Source: Veillonella sp. (lineage in GTDB: Bacteria > Bacillota > Negativicutes > Veillonellales > Veillonellaceae). Taken from it: DNA of 64,000 bases. Position numbers and translations under genes: made by a program. Location of the stretch: NCBI RefSeq assembly GCF_041333735.1, contig NZ_JBGKFB010000001.1:496001-560000 (forward strand), in the 5' to 3' direction. This document shows positions 9,676-17,923 of the stretch, in pieces; position 1 is the stretch's first letter, and each line of letters begins with the position of its first letter. Below the pieces are notes generated by a model. The model was not told where the DNA came from and ran no database searches. It was given only the letters and a program-made list of their open reading frames with translations.

Positions 9676-9708
9676 GTTTTACTATAATTCATCTTCGTAT
9701 AGTAAAAC
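9676..9708 (-). terminator. Terminator of the LysR gene
   Basis: An 11-base-pair stem GTTTTACTATA / TATAGTAAAAC with an 11-base loop lies 10 bases past the LysR stop codon and is followed by an A/T-rich tail on the minus strand. Confidence 0.65.
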
Positions 9709-9718
9709 TCTGAGTATA

Positions 9719-10603
9719 TTAAAACTCTGACAAAACTTGATTAAACATTTCTCTAAAGGCTTCTACATAGGTATTACTTTGATTTCGTTGAGATACAAAG
9801 TAGTAATTACGTTCCATGGATTTGCCATGATTAGTCAATACCTTGCGCTCAATGCCAGGCATGGAGTCTGTTAAGTATTTAAAGCGATCTAATAACAATA
9901 AGCCTTGTTGGCCTGCCACTAAATAGCGCGCTTCCTCTAAAGTACGAGCATACGCAAAGGCTCCAGCATAGCCAATGGCCTTACGATAGTGCTCCTCCTC
10001 TCCTATCGTATACTTACCACGGCATACTAGGATAAGGGGTAAATCATCAATCGTTTTAATTTCAACGCTGCCTTCCTTTGTATACCCTTGTGGCACCTCA
10101 ATCACGGTAGTCGCCTTATCGATCAAATGACTTTCAAAATCATCAGATAAAATCTGCCACTGATCATTAAAAATCACATCTACACGGCGATCATCTAACA
10201 TGCCATACAGTTCTTCATGGCTGCCACTATACATACGGATATCTAGATTTTTATAGCGCTTCGCCATGCGAATGACCGTTTGCTGCATAGCCATTCCACT
10301 ATAACGATTCAAATAACCAATCCGTAAACTGACACGTGCATCTGTGCCGATGCGGGTTGTTTCTACCTTAATATCGTGAAACCGTTCTAGTAATTTTTTA
10401 CCAGAGCGATATAGATATTGTCCCGCTGGTGTTAGGTGAAAGCTTCTCTTTTCTCTCACCATCAGCTCCACCCCAAGACTCGTTTCAAGGGCTTTAATTT
10501 GTTGTGAAATAGCAGATTGAGACACATATTGCTCTGTCGCAGCTTGGGTAAAACTATTATTATCAACTACACACACAAAATACTCTAATTGTTTTAATAA
10601 CAT
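9719..10603 (-). CDS. LysR-family transcriptional regulator
   Basis: This 294-residue protein has an N-terminal winged helix-turn-helix (FVCVVDNNSFTQAATEQYVSQ then QSAISQQIKALETSLGVEL) and a C-terminal periplasmic-binding-like effector domain from about residue 90. Length is normal for LysR proteins. It ends facing the lysE-type gene and is preceded 75 bases upstream by the end of an MFS transporter gene on the same strand, so it may be read with it. Its targets are unknown; the MFS pump or the LysE exporter are the nearest candidates. Confidence 0.85.
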   Translation of the reverse strand: MLLKQLEYFVCVVDNNSFTQAATEQYVSQSAISQQIKALETSLGVELMVREKRSFHLTPAGQYLYRSGKKLLERFHDIKVETTRIGTDARVSLRIGYLNRYSGMAMQQTVIRMAKRYKNLDIRMYSGSHEELYGMLDDRRVDVIFNDQWQILSDDFESHLIDKATTVIEVPQGYTKEGSVEIKTIDDLPLILVCRGKYTIGEEEHYRKAIGYAGAFAYARTLEEARYLVAGQQGLLLLDRFKYLTDSMPGIERKVLTNHGKSMERNYYFVSQRNQSNTYVEAFREMFNQVLSEF

Positions 10604-10678
10604 AACGATACACTCTCATCTCTCTTATAGTTAGTGACCTACACCACTAACATACTTCACAACAACTACCAACCCCTC

Positions 10679-11878
10679 TCATTGGTATTTGCTAGACACA
10701 ACTAAATTACGGTATACAAACCAGGACGCTACAAAGAATATAGCCGCTGTAGACCAGAATACAGCACCATAGCCAAAAGCACGTGCAATAATACCACTAA
10801 TAACAGGCCCCAATACATTGCCCATCATAGCTACACTAGATACGGCCCCAAAGACAATACCGCGCCGCTCAATAGGAACAGCTTTAGATATTAGGGTATT
10901 TGCGATTGGTGCAATAAAGCCCATAAAGAATCCTGCAATAGCACGGAATATACCAAGGCCCCATATGCTAGGCATCAAGTATTGCAAGATAAATAGGGAC
11001 CCCACAGCCCATGTAGCGGTAAAGATAATACGTGGCATCGTCAATCGTTGTGTAACCTTACTGATTGAAATGGATGCCAATGCGCTAAACAAACCAGCTC
11101 CAAAGATAATGATGCCCACAATAGTAGCAACAAATTCATCATTCACAGACATATAATGTTTGATATAAAGCGGTAAGATTGGACCAATGCCAGTAATACC
11201 AAAATTACACAAAAACTGCATCGCTACTAATAGGCGAACTCGGGGTATCATTAGAAATGATTTAATCAAAGAAATCTGTGATTCTTGAGCATCAACCTTG
11301 TGCTTAAACTGCAGATTAGGCATTAAGAAATAAATACCTAATAAGCAAATTCCAGTCAATCCAGAAAATACAAAGAATGGTGCCCTATAGCCTAATAGAT
11401 CGGCCGCTAAGCCCCCCATAAGAGGTCCAAACACGAGCCCCATCACCATAGAGGCTTGATATAGCCCCATCGCCCATGGCACCTTTTCCTCAGGCGTTAT
11501 GAGGACAATAATAGCTAAACCTATCGGTACATAGCCACCTACTACACCTTGCAAAATTCTTAGAACCAATAGCTGAGACGGGGTTTGTGTGAAAGCACAG
11601 GCCCCTACTGTAACCATTAAGGTAAATAAGATAAACATCATTACCTTACGTGGTCCCAGTTGATTTGCCTTGCGCGACCAATACGGTGCACTGAGCGCTA
11701 CCATACAAGGCGTTACACCTGATACGATACCAGCCCACATAGCAGCTTCACCTGGATTATGTAAACCTAGCTCTATAAGAAATAACGGAAGGAATGATAG
11801 TACCCCTATAATCGTTATTCCCCCACCGATCTGTATAATACAGATCAGATAAATAATTCGTTTCCAAGAAGAATCCAT
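10679..11878 (-). CDS. MFS transporter, drug:H+ antiporter-1 type (MdtG-like)
   Basis: This 399-residue protein has twelve predicted membrane spans. The loop 2-3 motif (APYWSRKANQLGPRKVMM) is the degenerate DRxGRR-like MFS signature, and GPLMGGLAADLLGYRAPF matches the motif C region of DHA1 antiporters. This class pumps drugs or metabolites outward using the proton gradient. It lies directly upstream of the LysR gene on the same strand. The substrate cannot be told from sequence. Confidence 0.82.
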   Translation of the reverse strand: MDSSWKRIIYLICIIQIGGGITIIGVLSFLPLFLIELGLHNPGEAAMWAGIVSGVTPCMVALSAPYWSRKANQLGPRKVMMFILFTLMVTVGACAFTQTPSQLLVLRILQGVVGGYVPIGLAIIVLITPEEKVPWAMGLYQASMVMGLVFGPLMGGLAADLLGYRAPFFVFSGLTGICLLGIYFLMPNLQFKHKVDAQESQISLIKSFLMIPRVRLLVAMQFLCNFGITGIGPILPLYIKHYMSVNDEFVATIVGIIIFGAGLFSALASISISKVTQRLTMPRIIFTATWAVGSLFILQYLMPSIWGLGIFRAIAGFFMGFIAPIANTLISKAVPIERRGIVFGAVSSVAMMGNVLGPVISGIIARAFGYGAVFWSTAAIFFVASWFVYRNLVVSSKYQ

Positions 11879-11997
11879 AATGACCTTCTTTCTTAACTTT
11901 TAAAGTTATTATATACTCTATTTTATTAATAGACTGTATATTTTTAAGGATTTATAGAATATAAACCCATAATATTATTGTATCCTAAACAGAAAAA

Positions 11998-12038
11998 AAA
12001 GACCATCTCTTATCACATAAAGGATAGAGATGGTCTTT
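11998..12038. terminator. Bidirectional terminator in the gap between the ferric-reductase-like gene and the MFS gene
   Basis: A 13-base-pair stem AAAGACCATCTCT / AGAGATGGTCTTT with a 15-base loop has A and T runs on both sides. It serves the minus-strand gene ending at 12084. Confidence 0.75.
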
Positions 12039-12083
12039 ATACTATATAACTTTCAACCTCATCCAAAAGGTATGACAATCATA

Positions 12084-12689
12084 CTATTTTTGTTTGAACA
12101 TCCAGTAGATGTAATAGATAACAAGTGCATATGTTACTACATCAAATACTGGTAAGAATGGCACCATTTTAGATAAACGGCCAAAACCATGCACGTGAAT
12201 ATTTGCCGCAATGATGGCAATTAGATTTAAACGATGAATCCAGATTGCTTTTTTACGGGATACGGACTTTGCCATGTTGCCAACCCAAGGTGATAAGTAC
12301 AACACTGCAAAGATAAGAGCAATAAACATCGCTACAAGGGAGATATATCCGCCCCAGAAACCTAAGAATGACTTTAGAGCTTTCAAGAAATATACATACC
12401 AATGGGCACATACGAGGATAACACTGACAACCCCTACAATGCGATGAATATCAAACATCTCTTTAGGATTATATCGTGTGATAAACCATTTGGGTTTTGT
12501 CGCAATGTATGTCAATACAAGCCATGCAACATACGGCACAAGGCCTAAATGAACCTTCCAGTTACCAAATGATCTACCACCTGTTACATAACCATATTCA
12601 ACCATACCCATAAATATTAAAGATAAAACTGCAATCCAAATTAAAATATGATATTTACTTTTAAACTGCTTTTTTACTACTTCTGCCAT
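12084..12689 (-). CDS. Ferric-reductase-like transmembrane protein (paralogue 1)
   Basis: This 201-residue membrane protein has about six hydrophobic segments with histidines placed in or near them: MFDIHRIVG, CAHWYVY, WIHRLNL and NIHVHGFGR. That pattern of paired membrane histidines is what the ferric-reductase-like/cytochrome b transmembrane domain uses to hold two hemes. No FAD or NAD domain follows, so it would need a separate electron donor. A paralogue of the same length lies at 14354-14956, on the other side of an OmpM-like gene. A heme-containing membrane electron carrier in iron handling is my inference. Confidence 0.65.
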   Translation of the reverse strand: MAEVVKKQFKSKYHILIWIAVLSLIFMGMVEYGYVTGGRSFGNWKVHLGLVPYVAWLVLTYIATKPKWFITRYNPKEMFDIHRIVGVVSVILVCAHWYVYFLKALKSFLGFWGGYISLVAMFIALIFAVLYLSPWVGNMAKSVSRKKAIWIHRLNLIAIIAANIHVHGFGRLSKMVPFLPVFDVVTYALVIYYIYWMFKQK

Positions 12690-12830
12690 GTAAACCTCAC
12701 TATTTCTTATACAAACTACTAGTATACATCTAGTTGGTCTAATGTAGCATGCTAAACAATTTCAATCTACATAGCATTCTACTTAGAACTAATCATTGAT
12801 TAACTATCAGCCTAATCGTAAGCATCAAAA

Positions 12831-14102
12831 TTAGAATTTGAAGTTAAGGTCTGCACGGTAGTAATCATTTACACGATTGCCGTCTTGTGTTTTAGCATTA
12901 AAGCCATAGTATGCATTAATACCAATATTTTTCTCTGGTGCATAAGATGCACCTAATTGCCATGCTTTATAACCTTCATACCGTGTTTTCTTTAATAAAT
13001 CATTAGATTCATATTTTTGCGTTTTAAATACAGGTGCATTTTTAGCTTGATCAAAGTAATCTAAGCGGATAATCCAAGAGTTCTTCTTGTTAATTTTATA
13101 ATCGCCCCATTTAACGCCTACGTTCCAAATATCAGAATCACTTAAGCCAGATGCTTTTACCCACTCACCATCAATACCGAGTTTACCAACATTGTATTTA
13201 GCATTAAAGCCATATACATTATCGAATTCGTTATTTTTCTTGCCATTACCCATACGTACATTCGTGGTACCAACATGAGCAAACATACCGCCAAAGCTAA
13301 AGCGATCATTAACAGCCACATTGGCATTGATAAGACCTACATCACCATTATCAGCTTTACTCGTCTTAGCAAAACGGCCTGCTGTCATATAACCATACGC
13401 ACCATTTAATGTAACTTTTTTACCTACCTTAGCTGTAGCACCTACACCATCAAAGTTAGAGCTATAAATCAAGCCGCCGCCAAATTTTTGAGTATAACGA
13501 CCAGCATCAACGACTACATTTTTACCAAATTTGTGCTCTACATATGCCAAATCCCAGTTAGCTTGAGCTTCTTTAGAACTATCACCTAACTCAATAGAGC
13601 CTGTTGTAATACGTGCTTTAACAGATGTATTTTTATTAACCTTTGCATCTAGACCTAAACGTACACGGGCTGTAATTTTATCTTCATAATCATAACCATC
13701 GATACCCTCTCTGCCGATGTAGTTGATACGAGCATCACCAGTAACCTTTACATTGCCTACGCGGTCTTCCAATTTAGCTACACGCACACCAAGTGTATTC
13801 AATTCGTTGGAGAACTCGTCGGCCAAGCGGTTCAACATAGCTTGTTGTTCTGCATTAGCACGATCTTGATTAGCCATGCCTTTCGCAATCATTTGAGCCA
13901 TTTCGTAACGAGTAATGTTATTTTGGCCTTTGAAAGTACCATCAGGATAACCATTGATAATACCAGCTGTAGCTAATTGATCTACCGCTTGGTAAGCCCA
14001 GCTATCGGACGGAACATCGGAGAAGGGGTTGACAGCAAAGGCTGTAGCCACACCCATCATGGCTGCTACTGCAAAAGCACTAGTCATTTTACGCTTCATC
14101 AT
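12831..14102 (-). CDS. OmpM-like outer-membrane porin with N-terminal SLH domain
   Basis: This 423-residue protein has a signal peptide (KRKMTSAFAVAAMMGVATAFA), then an SLH domain (FSDVPSDSWAYQAVDQLATAG, INGYPDGTFKGQNNITRYEMA) at about 28-80, a coiled-coil linker (about 85-120) and a C-terminal beta-barrel ending in Phe (ADLNFKF). In Negativicutes such proteins tether the outer membrane to peptidoglycan and act as porins. The start was placed at the ATG at 14102, since GAGG lies 7 bases upstream; a GTG further up would lack a site. A Fur-type box lies in its upstream region. It is flanked by two ferric-reductase-like paralogues. Confidence 0.88.
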   Translation of the reverse strand: MMKRKMTSAFAVAAMMGVATAFAVNPFSDVPSDSWAYQAVDQLATAGIINGYPDGTFKGQNNITRYEMAQMIAKGMANQDRANAEQQAMLNRLADEFSNELNTLGVRVAKLEDRVGNVKVTGDARINYIGREGIDGYDYEDKITARVRLGLDAKVNKNTSVKARITTGSIELGDSSKEAQANWDLAYVEHKFGKNVVVDAGRYTQKFGGGLIYSSNFDGVGATAKVGKKVTLNGAYGYMTAGRFAKTSKADNGDVGLINANVAVNDRFSFGGMFAHVGTTNVRMGNGKKNNEFDNVYGFNAKYNVGKLGIDGEWVKASGLSDSDIWNVGVKWGDYKINKKNSWIIRLDYFDQAKNAPVFKTQKYESNDLLKKTRYEGYKAWQLGASYAPEKNIGINAYYGFNAKTQDGNRVNDYYRADLNFKF

Positions 14103-14161
14103 AATAAACCTCACACACTAAAATAAGAAAAATAAAATGAGTAGATAATGAAATTTTGAAG

Positions 14162-14177
14162 TTCATTATCATTATCA
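14162..14177 (-). promoter_or_regulatory. Fur-type box upstream of the OmpM-like gene
   Basis: On the minus strand the sequence is TGATAATGATAATGAA, which contains two direct GATAAT hexamers as in the classic Fur consensus built of GATAAT units. It lies about 60 bases before the ATG, over the expected promoter. This suggests repression of the porin when iron is plentiful. Confidence 0.65.
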
Positions 14178-14308
14178 CATATAACACAAAAAATAATAAC
14201 AACTTTCATTAATTGAGTAAAGAGAAAATGTATATCAATCTCACAATCATTTATGCGTCAAACTGATAATATCCATATTTAATTCACTAGGAAATAAACA
14301 TATAAATA

Positions 14309-14342
14309 AAAAACCCCTTCCGTGTAATACAGAAGGGATTCT
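14309..14342 (-). terminator. Terminator of the second ferric-reductase-like gene
   Basis: An imperfect stem AATCCCTTC / GAAGGGGTT with a ten-base loop and a T-rich tail on the minus strand follows the stop codon at 14354. Confidence 0.7.
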
Positions 14343-14353
14343 CGTGATTCATA

Positions 14354-14956
14354 TTATTTCTTTTTAAACATCAAGTAGATGCAGTAGATAACAAGGCCAT
14401 ATGTGATGATATCAAATACTTGTAAGAATGGTACCATTTTGGAAATGCGATTAAAACCATGAATATGTATATCTGCAGCTACTAATGCAACTAAGTTGAA
14501 ACGGTGCAACCAAATACCAATATTACGGCTAGATGCCGTTACTTTTCTAAGTTTTGGAGTTAAGAACGCAAGTCCAGAGATTGTACCAATGCCGAAAGAA
14601 GTAAGGGCCACATAGCCCCCCCACCAACCAAGAACGGATTTAGCAGCTTTACCAAAATAGAGATATAAATGGAATGCAATAACAGCTACAGATGCAATAC
14701 CTAATGCACGGTGAACCTTGAACATTTCACCTAAGTTATAACGGCTTGTAAACCATTTAGGGCGCGTTGCTAAGTAAGTCATCACAATCCATGCACACCA
14801 AGGCACAAGGCCTGTATATACTTTATAGTTACCAAAGGCACGACCACCTACCATATAGCCCCACTCTAGCAAACCGATCATAATTAAGGAGAATACTGCA
14901 ATCCATATAAAGATATGGTAAATACTCTTATACTGTTTCGTTTCCACTTGATTCAT
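14354..14956 (-). CDS. Ferric-reductase-like transmembrane protein (paralogue 2)
   Basis: This 200-residue paralogue of the protein at 12084-12689 shares KQYKSIYHIFIWIAVFSLI, GGRAFGN, the same membrane histidines (FKVHRALG, AFHLYLYFG, WLHRFNL, DIHIHGFNR) and an ISKMVPFLQVFDIITYGLVIY end. The start was set at the ATG at 14956 (MNQVETKQ): it aligns with the paralogue's first residue and has GAGG six bases before it. The longer open frame starts 16 codons upstream. A 15-base Fur/PerR-style box lies about 110 bases upstream. Heme-bearing electron transfer across the inner membrane is inferred, not shown. Confidence 0.65.
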   Translation of the reverse strand: MNQVETKQYKSIYHIFIWIAVFSLIMIGLLEWGYMVGGRAFGNYKVYTGLVPWCAWIVMTYLATRPKWFTSRYNLGEMFKVHRALGIASVAVIAFHLYLYFGKAAKSVLGWWGGYVALTSFGIGTISGLAFLTPKLRKVTASSRNIGIWLHRFNLVALVAADIHIHGFNRISKMVPFLQVFDIITYGLVIYCIYLMFKKK

Positions 14957-15063
14957 CATAAACCTCTCTAACATAATTCCTGAAATATCAATTTTACTTA
15001 ACATATTTTATCATTTAAATCGAAATTTGCAGATTACTTATATTAGATAGGTAGCATTCATTA

Positions 15064-15078
15064 TAAGAATAATTCTAA
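15064..15078 (-). promoter_or_regulatory. Fur/PerR-type 7-1-7 box
   Basis: The minus strand reads TTAGAATTATTCTTA, one base away from a perfect 7-1-7 palindrome of the kind bound by Fur-family proteins (PerR consensus TTATAATnATTATAA). It sits upstream of the ferric-reductase-like gene at 14354-14956. Which Fur-family member would bind is not known. Confidence 0.5.
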
Positions 15079-15206
15079 TTTAGTCTTTCATTCTAACTAT
15101 ATAAACAACTCAAAAGTGTTTCGGTAAAAGTTAGGTAATTCAATCAGAAATAGTGTTATGTTATGTTATGTTATCTAAACTACTCTAACAAAAATTAATA
15201 AATAAA

Positions 15207-15252
15207 AGCCCCTTGTAGTAGTGAGCATCAGCTTTCACTATTACAAGGGGCT
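15207..15252. terminator. Terminator after narI
   Basis: A 12-base-pair outer stem AGCCCCTTGTAG / TTACAAGGGGCT (one mismatch) with an inner AGTGA / TCACT pair lies 52 bases past the end of narGHJI. Confidence 0.75.
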
Positions 15253-15303
15253 ACGATTAATTTGTCATATCATGAAGGGCATACAAATCAATCATCATCC
15301 TAA

Positions 15304-15975
15304 TTATTTTTCGTCTCGTTTACGATATACAATGAACGGACGTGTTAAGTAGTTGAGTGGAACACTCAAGCAGTGTACCAAACGGCTGAATGGGAAGATA
15401 ATAGCTACCACCATCCACGCTAACATATGGAATTTAAACATGAATGGTACGCCTTCCATCAAGGATGGATCAGGCATAAAGGATAGTAAGCTACGGAACC
15501 AAGGACCGATAGATACGCGGTAATCAAAGAAACCAGATGCATTAAGCAATGTACCAGCCATACCGCTGAAAATGGCTAATGTTAAGAACAAATATAACCA
15601 TTTATCGAGGCCAGATGTGTTAACTTTCATAGCAGGCACTGTAAAGCGGCGTTTCATCAAGAGCAAGAAGCCTACGATGAAAATAATACCAGCTACAGCA
15701 CCCATATATAACGCACCTTGATGATACATATGGTCATTAATACCAATAGCAGCAGTCCAAGTTTTAGGAATTAATACACCTACAACGTGACCACCGATAA
15801 CGCATAGTAAACCAAAGTGGAACAATGGATTAGCGATGCGCAATTGTTTTTTCTCTAAAAATTCACTCGATTTTGTAGTCCAGTTTCTTTCAAAGTAGAA
15901 GAAACGAACCAAGGTACCTACGATTAAGAAGGTGAATGCGATGTAAGGCAAAGCGCCCCAAAGGAATAGATTCAT
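15304..15975 (-). CDS. narI: Respiratory nitrate reductase gamma subunit NarI
   Basis: This 223-residue membrane cytochrome b has five hydrophobic segments. It takes electrons from quinol and passes them through two hemes b to NarH. Candidate heme-ligand histidines appear in ANPLFHFGLLCVIGGHVVG and in FKFHMLAW plus FSRLVHCLS, near the places expected from E. coli NarI. The ATG overlaps the narJ stop by 4 bases (ATGA), so translation is coupled. It is the last gene of narGHJI. Confidence 0.93.
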   Translation of the reverse strand: MNLFLWGALPYIAFTFLIVGTLVRFFYFERNWTTKSSEFLEKKQLRIANPLFHFGLLCVIGGHVVGVLIPKTWTAAIGINDHMYHQGALYMGAVAGIIFIVGFLLLMKRRFTVPAMKVNTSGLDKWLYLFLTLAIFSGMAGTLLNASGFFDYRVSIGPWFRSLLSFMPDPSLMEGVPFMFKFHMLAWMVVAIIFPFSRLVHCLSVPLNYLTRPFIVYRKRDEK

Positions 15976-16496
15976 CGTGCACCGTCCTCCAATCCATTTG
16001 CAACAGACAAGATAATATCAAACAAGAATGCATAAGGCAGTTTAGCCTCAATGAAGCGTTCTCTAATGTATTCCAATTTTGGCTTACAATAGTCGTAAAT
16101 TTCTTTTGATTTATCTTCATCGATAACGGCACAGAGTTCAAGAAGTGCTGGAATATAATCAGGCATTTCTTTTGGTAAATCATAGTCGTTTTCGAGGAAG
16201 AAAGCTTTAAATTTTACGAGCTCTTCCGCTTGCTCCCCTGTACCTTGTAACTCATAAGTGGATAAATACATTGTTGTATTTTGACTGAAATCAAAGGTAC
16301 GAACATATTGGTCTTCGAATTCTTTTTTATCGGAGTCCTCTACATAGTCGAAGAATTCTAACAAACCTTGACGAAGTTGAGGATGCTCAACGGATTGGGC
16401 GTCCTCTCTCCATTCAGGTAATTCGTTATACCATTGTTCATCAGGATAGCGTAGAAGAAATGACGCAATAAGAGCGATTTTCTGAGCATCCTTCAT
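15972..16496 (-). CDS. narJ: Nitrate reductase assembly chaperone NarJ
   Basis: This 174-residue member of the TorD/NarJ chaperone family is needed to insert the molybdenum cofactor and FeS cluster into NarG before membrane docking. FLLRYPDEQWYNELPEW and YVEDSDKKEFEDQYVRTFDF fit the family. The start is set at the ATG at 16496 (MKDAQKIA), which overlaps the TAA stop of narH by one base (TAATG) and has GGGGG nine bases upstream. The longer frame starting inside narH is not supported. Confidence 0.9.
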   Translation of the reverse strand: MKDAQKIALIASFLLRYPDEQWYNELPEWREDAQSVEHPQLRQGLLEFFDYVEDSDKKEFEDQYVRTFDFSQNTTMYLSTYELQGTGEQAEELVKFKAFFLENDYDLPKEMPDYIPALLELCAVIDEDKSKEIYDYCKPKLEYIRERFIEAKLPYAFLFDIILSVANGLEDGAR

Positions 16497-17923
16497 TATT
16501 GACATCCCCCTGTAGGGCAAGCAAAGCCGCGATTATGTTGCATTTCTAGGCGACCTTCGCGAGATACTTTAACATCAGATGGGATAACAAAGCGATCATT
16601 GTATTTGGACAATGCCAACAATTTGTACATAGCGTACATTTGATCTTCTGTTAAATCAACTTTGTGTTCGATAGGGCCATCACCTGTTTCACGACGGCGC
16701 ATGTATTCACGCATGTCGAGAACACGTTGCAATGTACGAGCTAAGATTTCTGTATTACCTGCTGTAAACAGATTAGCTAAGTACTGTACAGGCACGCGCA
16801 TTTCGTGTGCATCTGGCAAGTATACATCAGATGTTACACGTTGCAAGATTGGGCTGAGTGGTGGCACATACCAAACCATTGGCAATGTACGGTACTCAGG
16901 ATGCAATGGCAACGCCACGCCCCATTCTTTTACAAGTTTGTATACAGGAGATTTTTGAGCTGCTTTAATCCATGCTTCGGAGATTCCTTCTGCACGAGCT
17001 GCTTTGATAACCTCTGGATCATGAGGATCCAAGATTAATTCTACTGTATTTTCGTAAATATCTTGTTCATTTTTTGTAGCTGCCATTTCTTCGACTTTGT
17101 CCATGTCGTAGAATACAACGCCTACGTAGCGCATACGACCTACGCATGTTTCAGCACAGATTTGAGGCAAGCCATTTTCCAAACGTGGGTAACAGAACAC
17201 ACATTTTTCAGCTTTATTAGTTTCCCAGTTATAGAAGATTTTTTTGTATGGGCAAGATGGAACACAATGTCTCCAACCGCGGCATACGTCTTGAGATACA
17301 AGAACCACCCCATCTTCATCGCGTTTGTAGATGGCGCCAGATGGACATGCAGCTACGCACGCAGGGTTCAAGCAGTGGTTACAAAGACGAGGCAAATAAC
17401 GCATAAATACTTCTTCGTAATCAAATACGATATCTTCGCCCATCTTAGCCAAGTTCACATCGGAACGAGCATGTTGACCACCAGCCAAATCATCATCCCA
17501 GTTAGGACCCCAAGTAACTTCCATTTTTTGTTTCGTTACAAGAGAGCGAGGACGAGCAACTGGTTGGTTATTTTTACGACCGCCATGAATCAATGTTTCA
17601 TAGTCGTAAGTCCAAGGTTCGAAATAATCCTTCAACTCTGGTTGTTCAGGATGGAAGAATAATTTCATCAAACGATTTGTTTTAGAACCTGTAGAAAGAG
17701 CTAATTTACCGGAGTTATCTAGCGTCCAGCCGCCCTTCCATTTTTCTTGGTCTTCCCAATTACGTGGATAGCCTACACCTGGGCGAGTTTCCACGTTATT
17801 AAAGTACATATATTCCGCGCCTTCGCGGTTCGTCCATGTATTTTTACAAGTGATAGAACATGTATGACAGCCTAAACACTTATCCAAATTTAGGACCATG
17901 GATACTTGAGCTTTAATCTTCAA
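16496..17923 (-). CDS. narH: Respiratory nitrate reductase beta subunit NarH (TTG start)
   Basis: This 475-residue iron-sulfur protein relays electrons from NarI to NarG. It holds the Cys clusters CLGCHTCSITC, CNHCLNPACVAACP, CRGWRHCVPSCPYKK and CVFCYPRL; the Trp in CRGWRHC is the usual replacement that makes one centre [3Fe-4S]. The start is TTG at 17923, giving MKIKAQVSMVLNLDKC as in E. coli NarH. No ATG or GTG is in frame after AAGGAGG, which lies 9 bases upstream inside narG. It overlaps narG by 11 bases. Confidence 0.95.
   Translation of the reverse strand: MKIKAQVSMVLNLDKCLGCHTCSITCKNTWTNREGAEYMYFNNVETRPGVGYPRNWEDQEKWKGGWTLDNSGKLALSTGSKTNRLMKLFFHPEQPELKDYFEPWTYDYETLIHGGRKNNQPVARPRSLVTKQKMEVTWGPNWDDDLAGGQHARSDVNLAKMGEDIVFDYEEVFMRYLPRLCNHCLNPACVAACPSGAIYKRDEDGVVLVSQDVCRGWRHCVPSCPYKKIFYNWETNKAEKCVFCYPRLENGLPQICAETCVGRMRYVGVVFYDMDKVEEMAATKNEQDIYENTVELILDPHDPEVIKAARAEGISEAWIKAAQKSPVYKLVKEWGVALPLHPEYRTLPMVWYVPPLSPILQRVTSDVYLPDAHEMRVPVQYLANLFTAGNTEILARTLQRVLDMREYMRRRETGDGPIEHKVDLTEDQMYAMYKLLALSKYNDRFVIPSDVKVSREGRLEMQHNRGFACPTGGCQ

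Larger units (their letters stand above)
14957..15303. other. Intergenic region between paralogue 2 and narI
   Basis: No gene is seen here. It holds the Fur/PerR-type box at 15064-15078, four TGTTA-type tandem units at about 15155-15176, and the narI terminator hairpin at 15207-15252. Confidence 0.5.
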
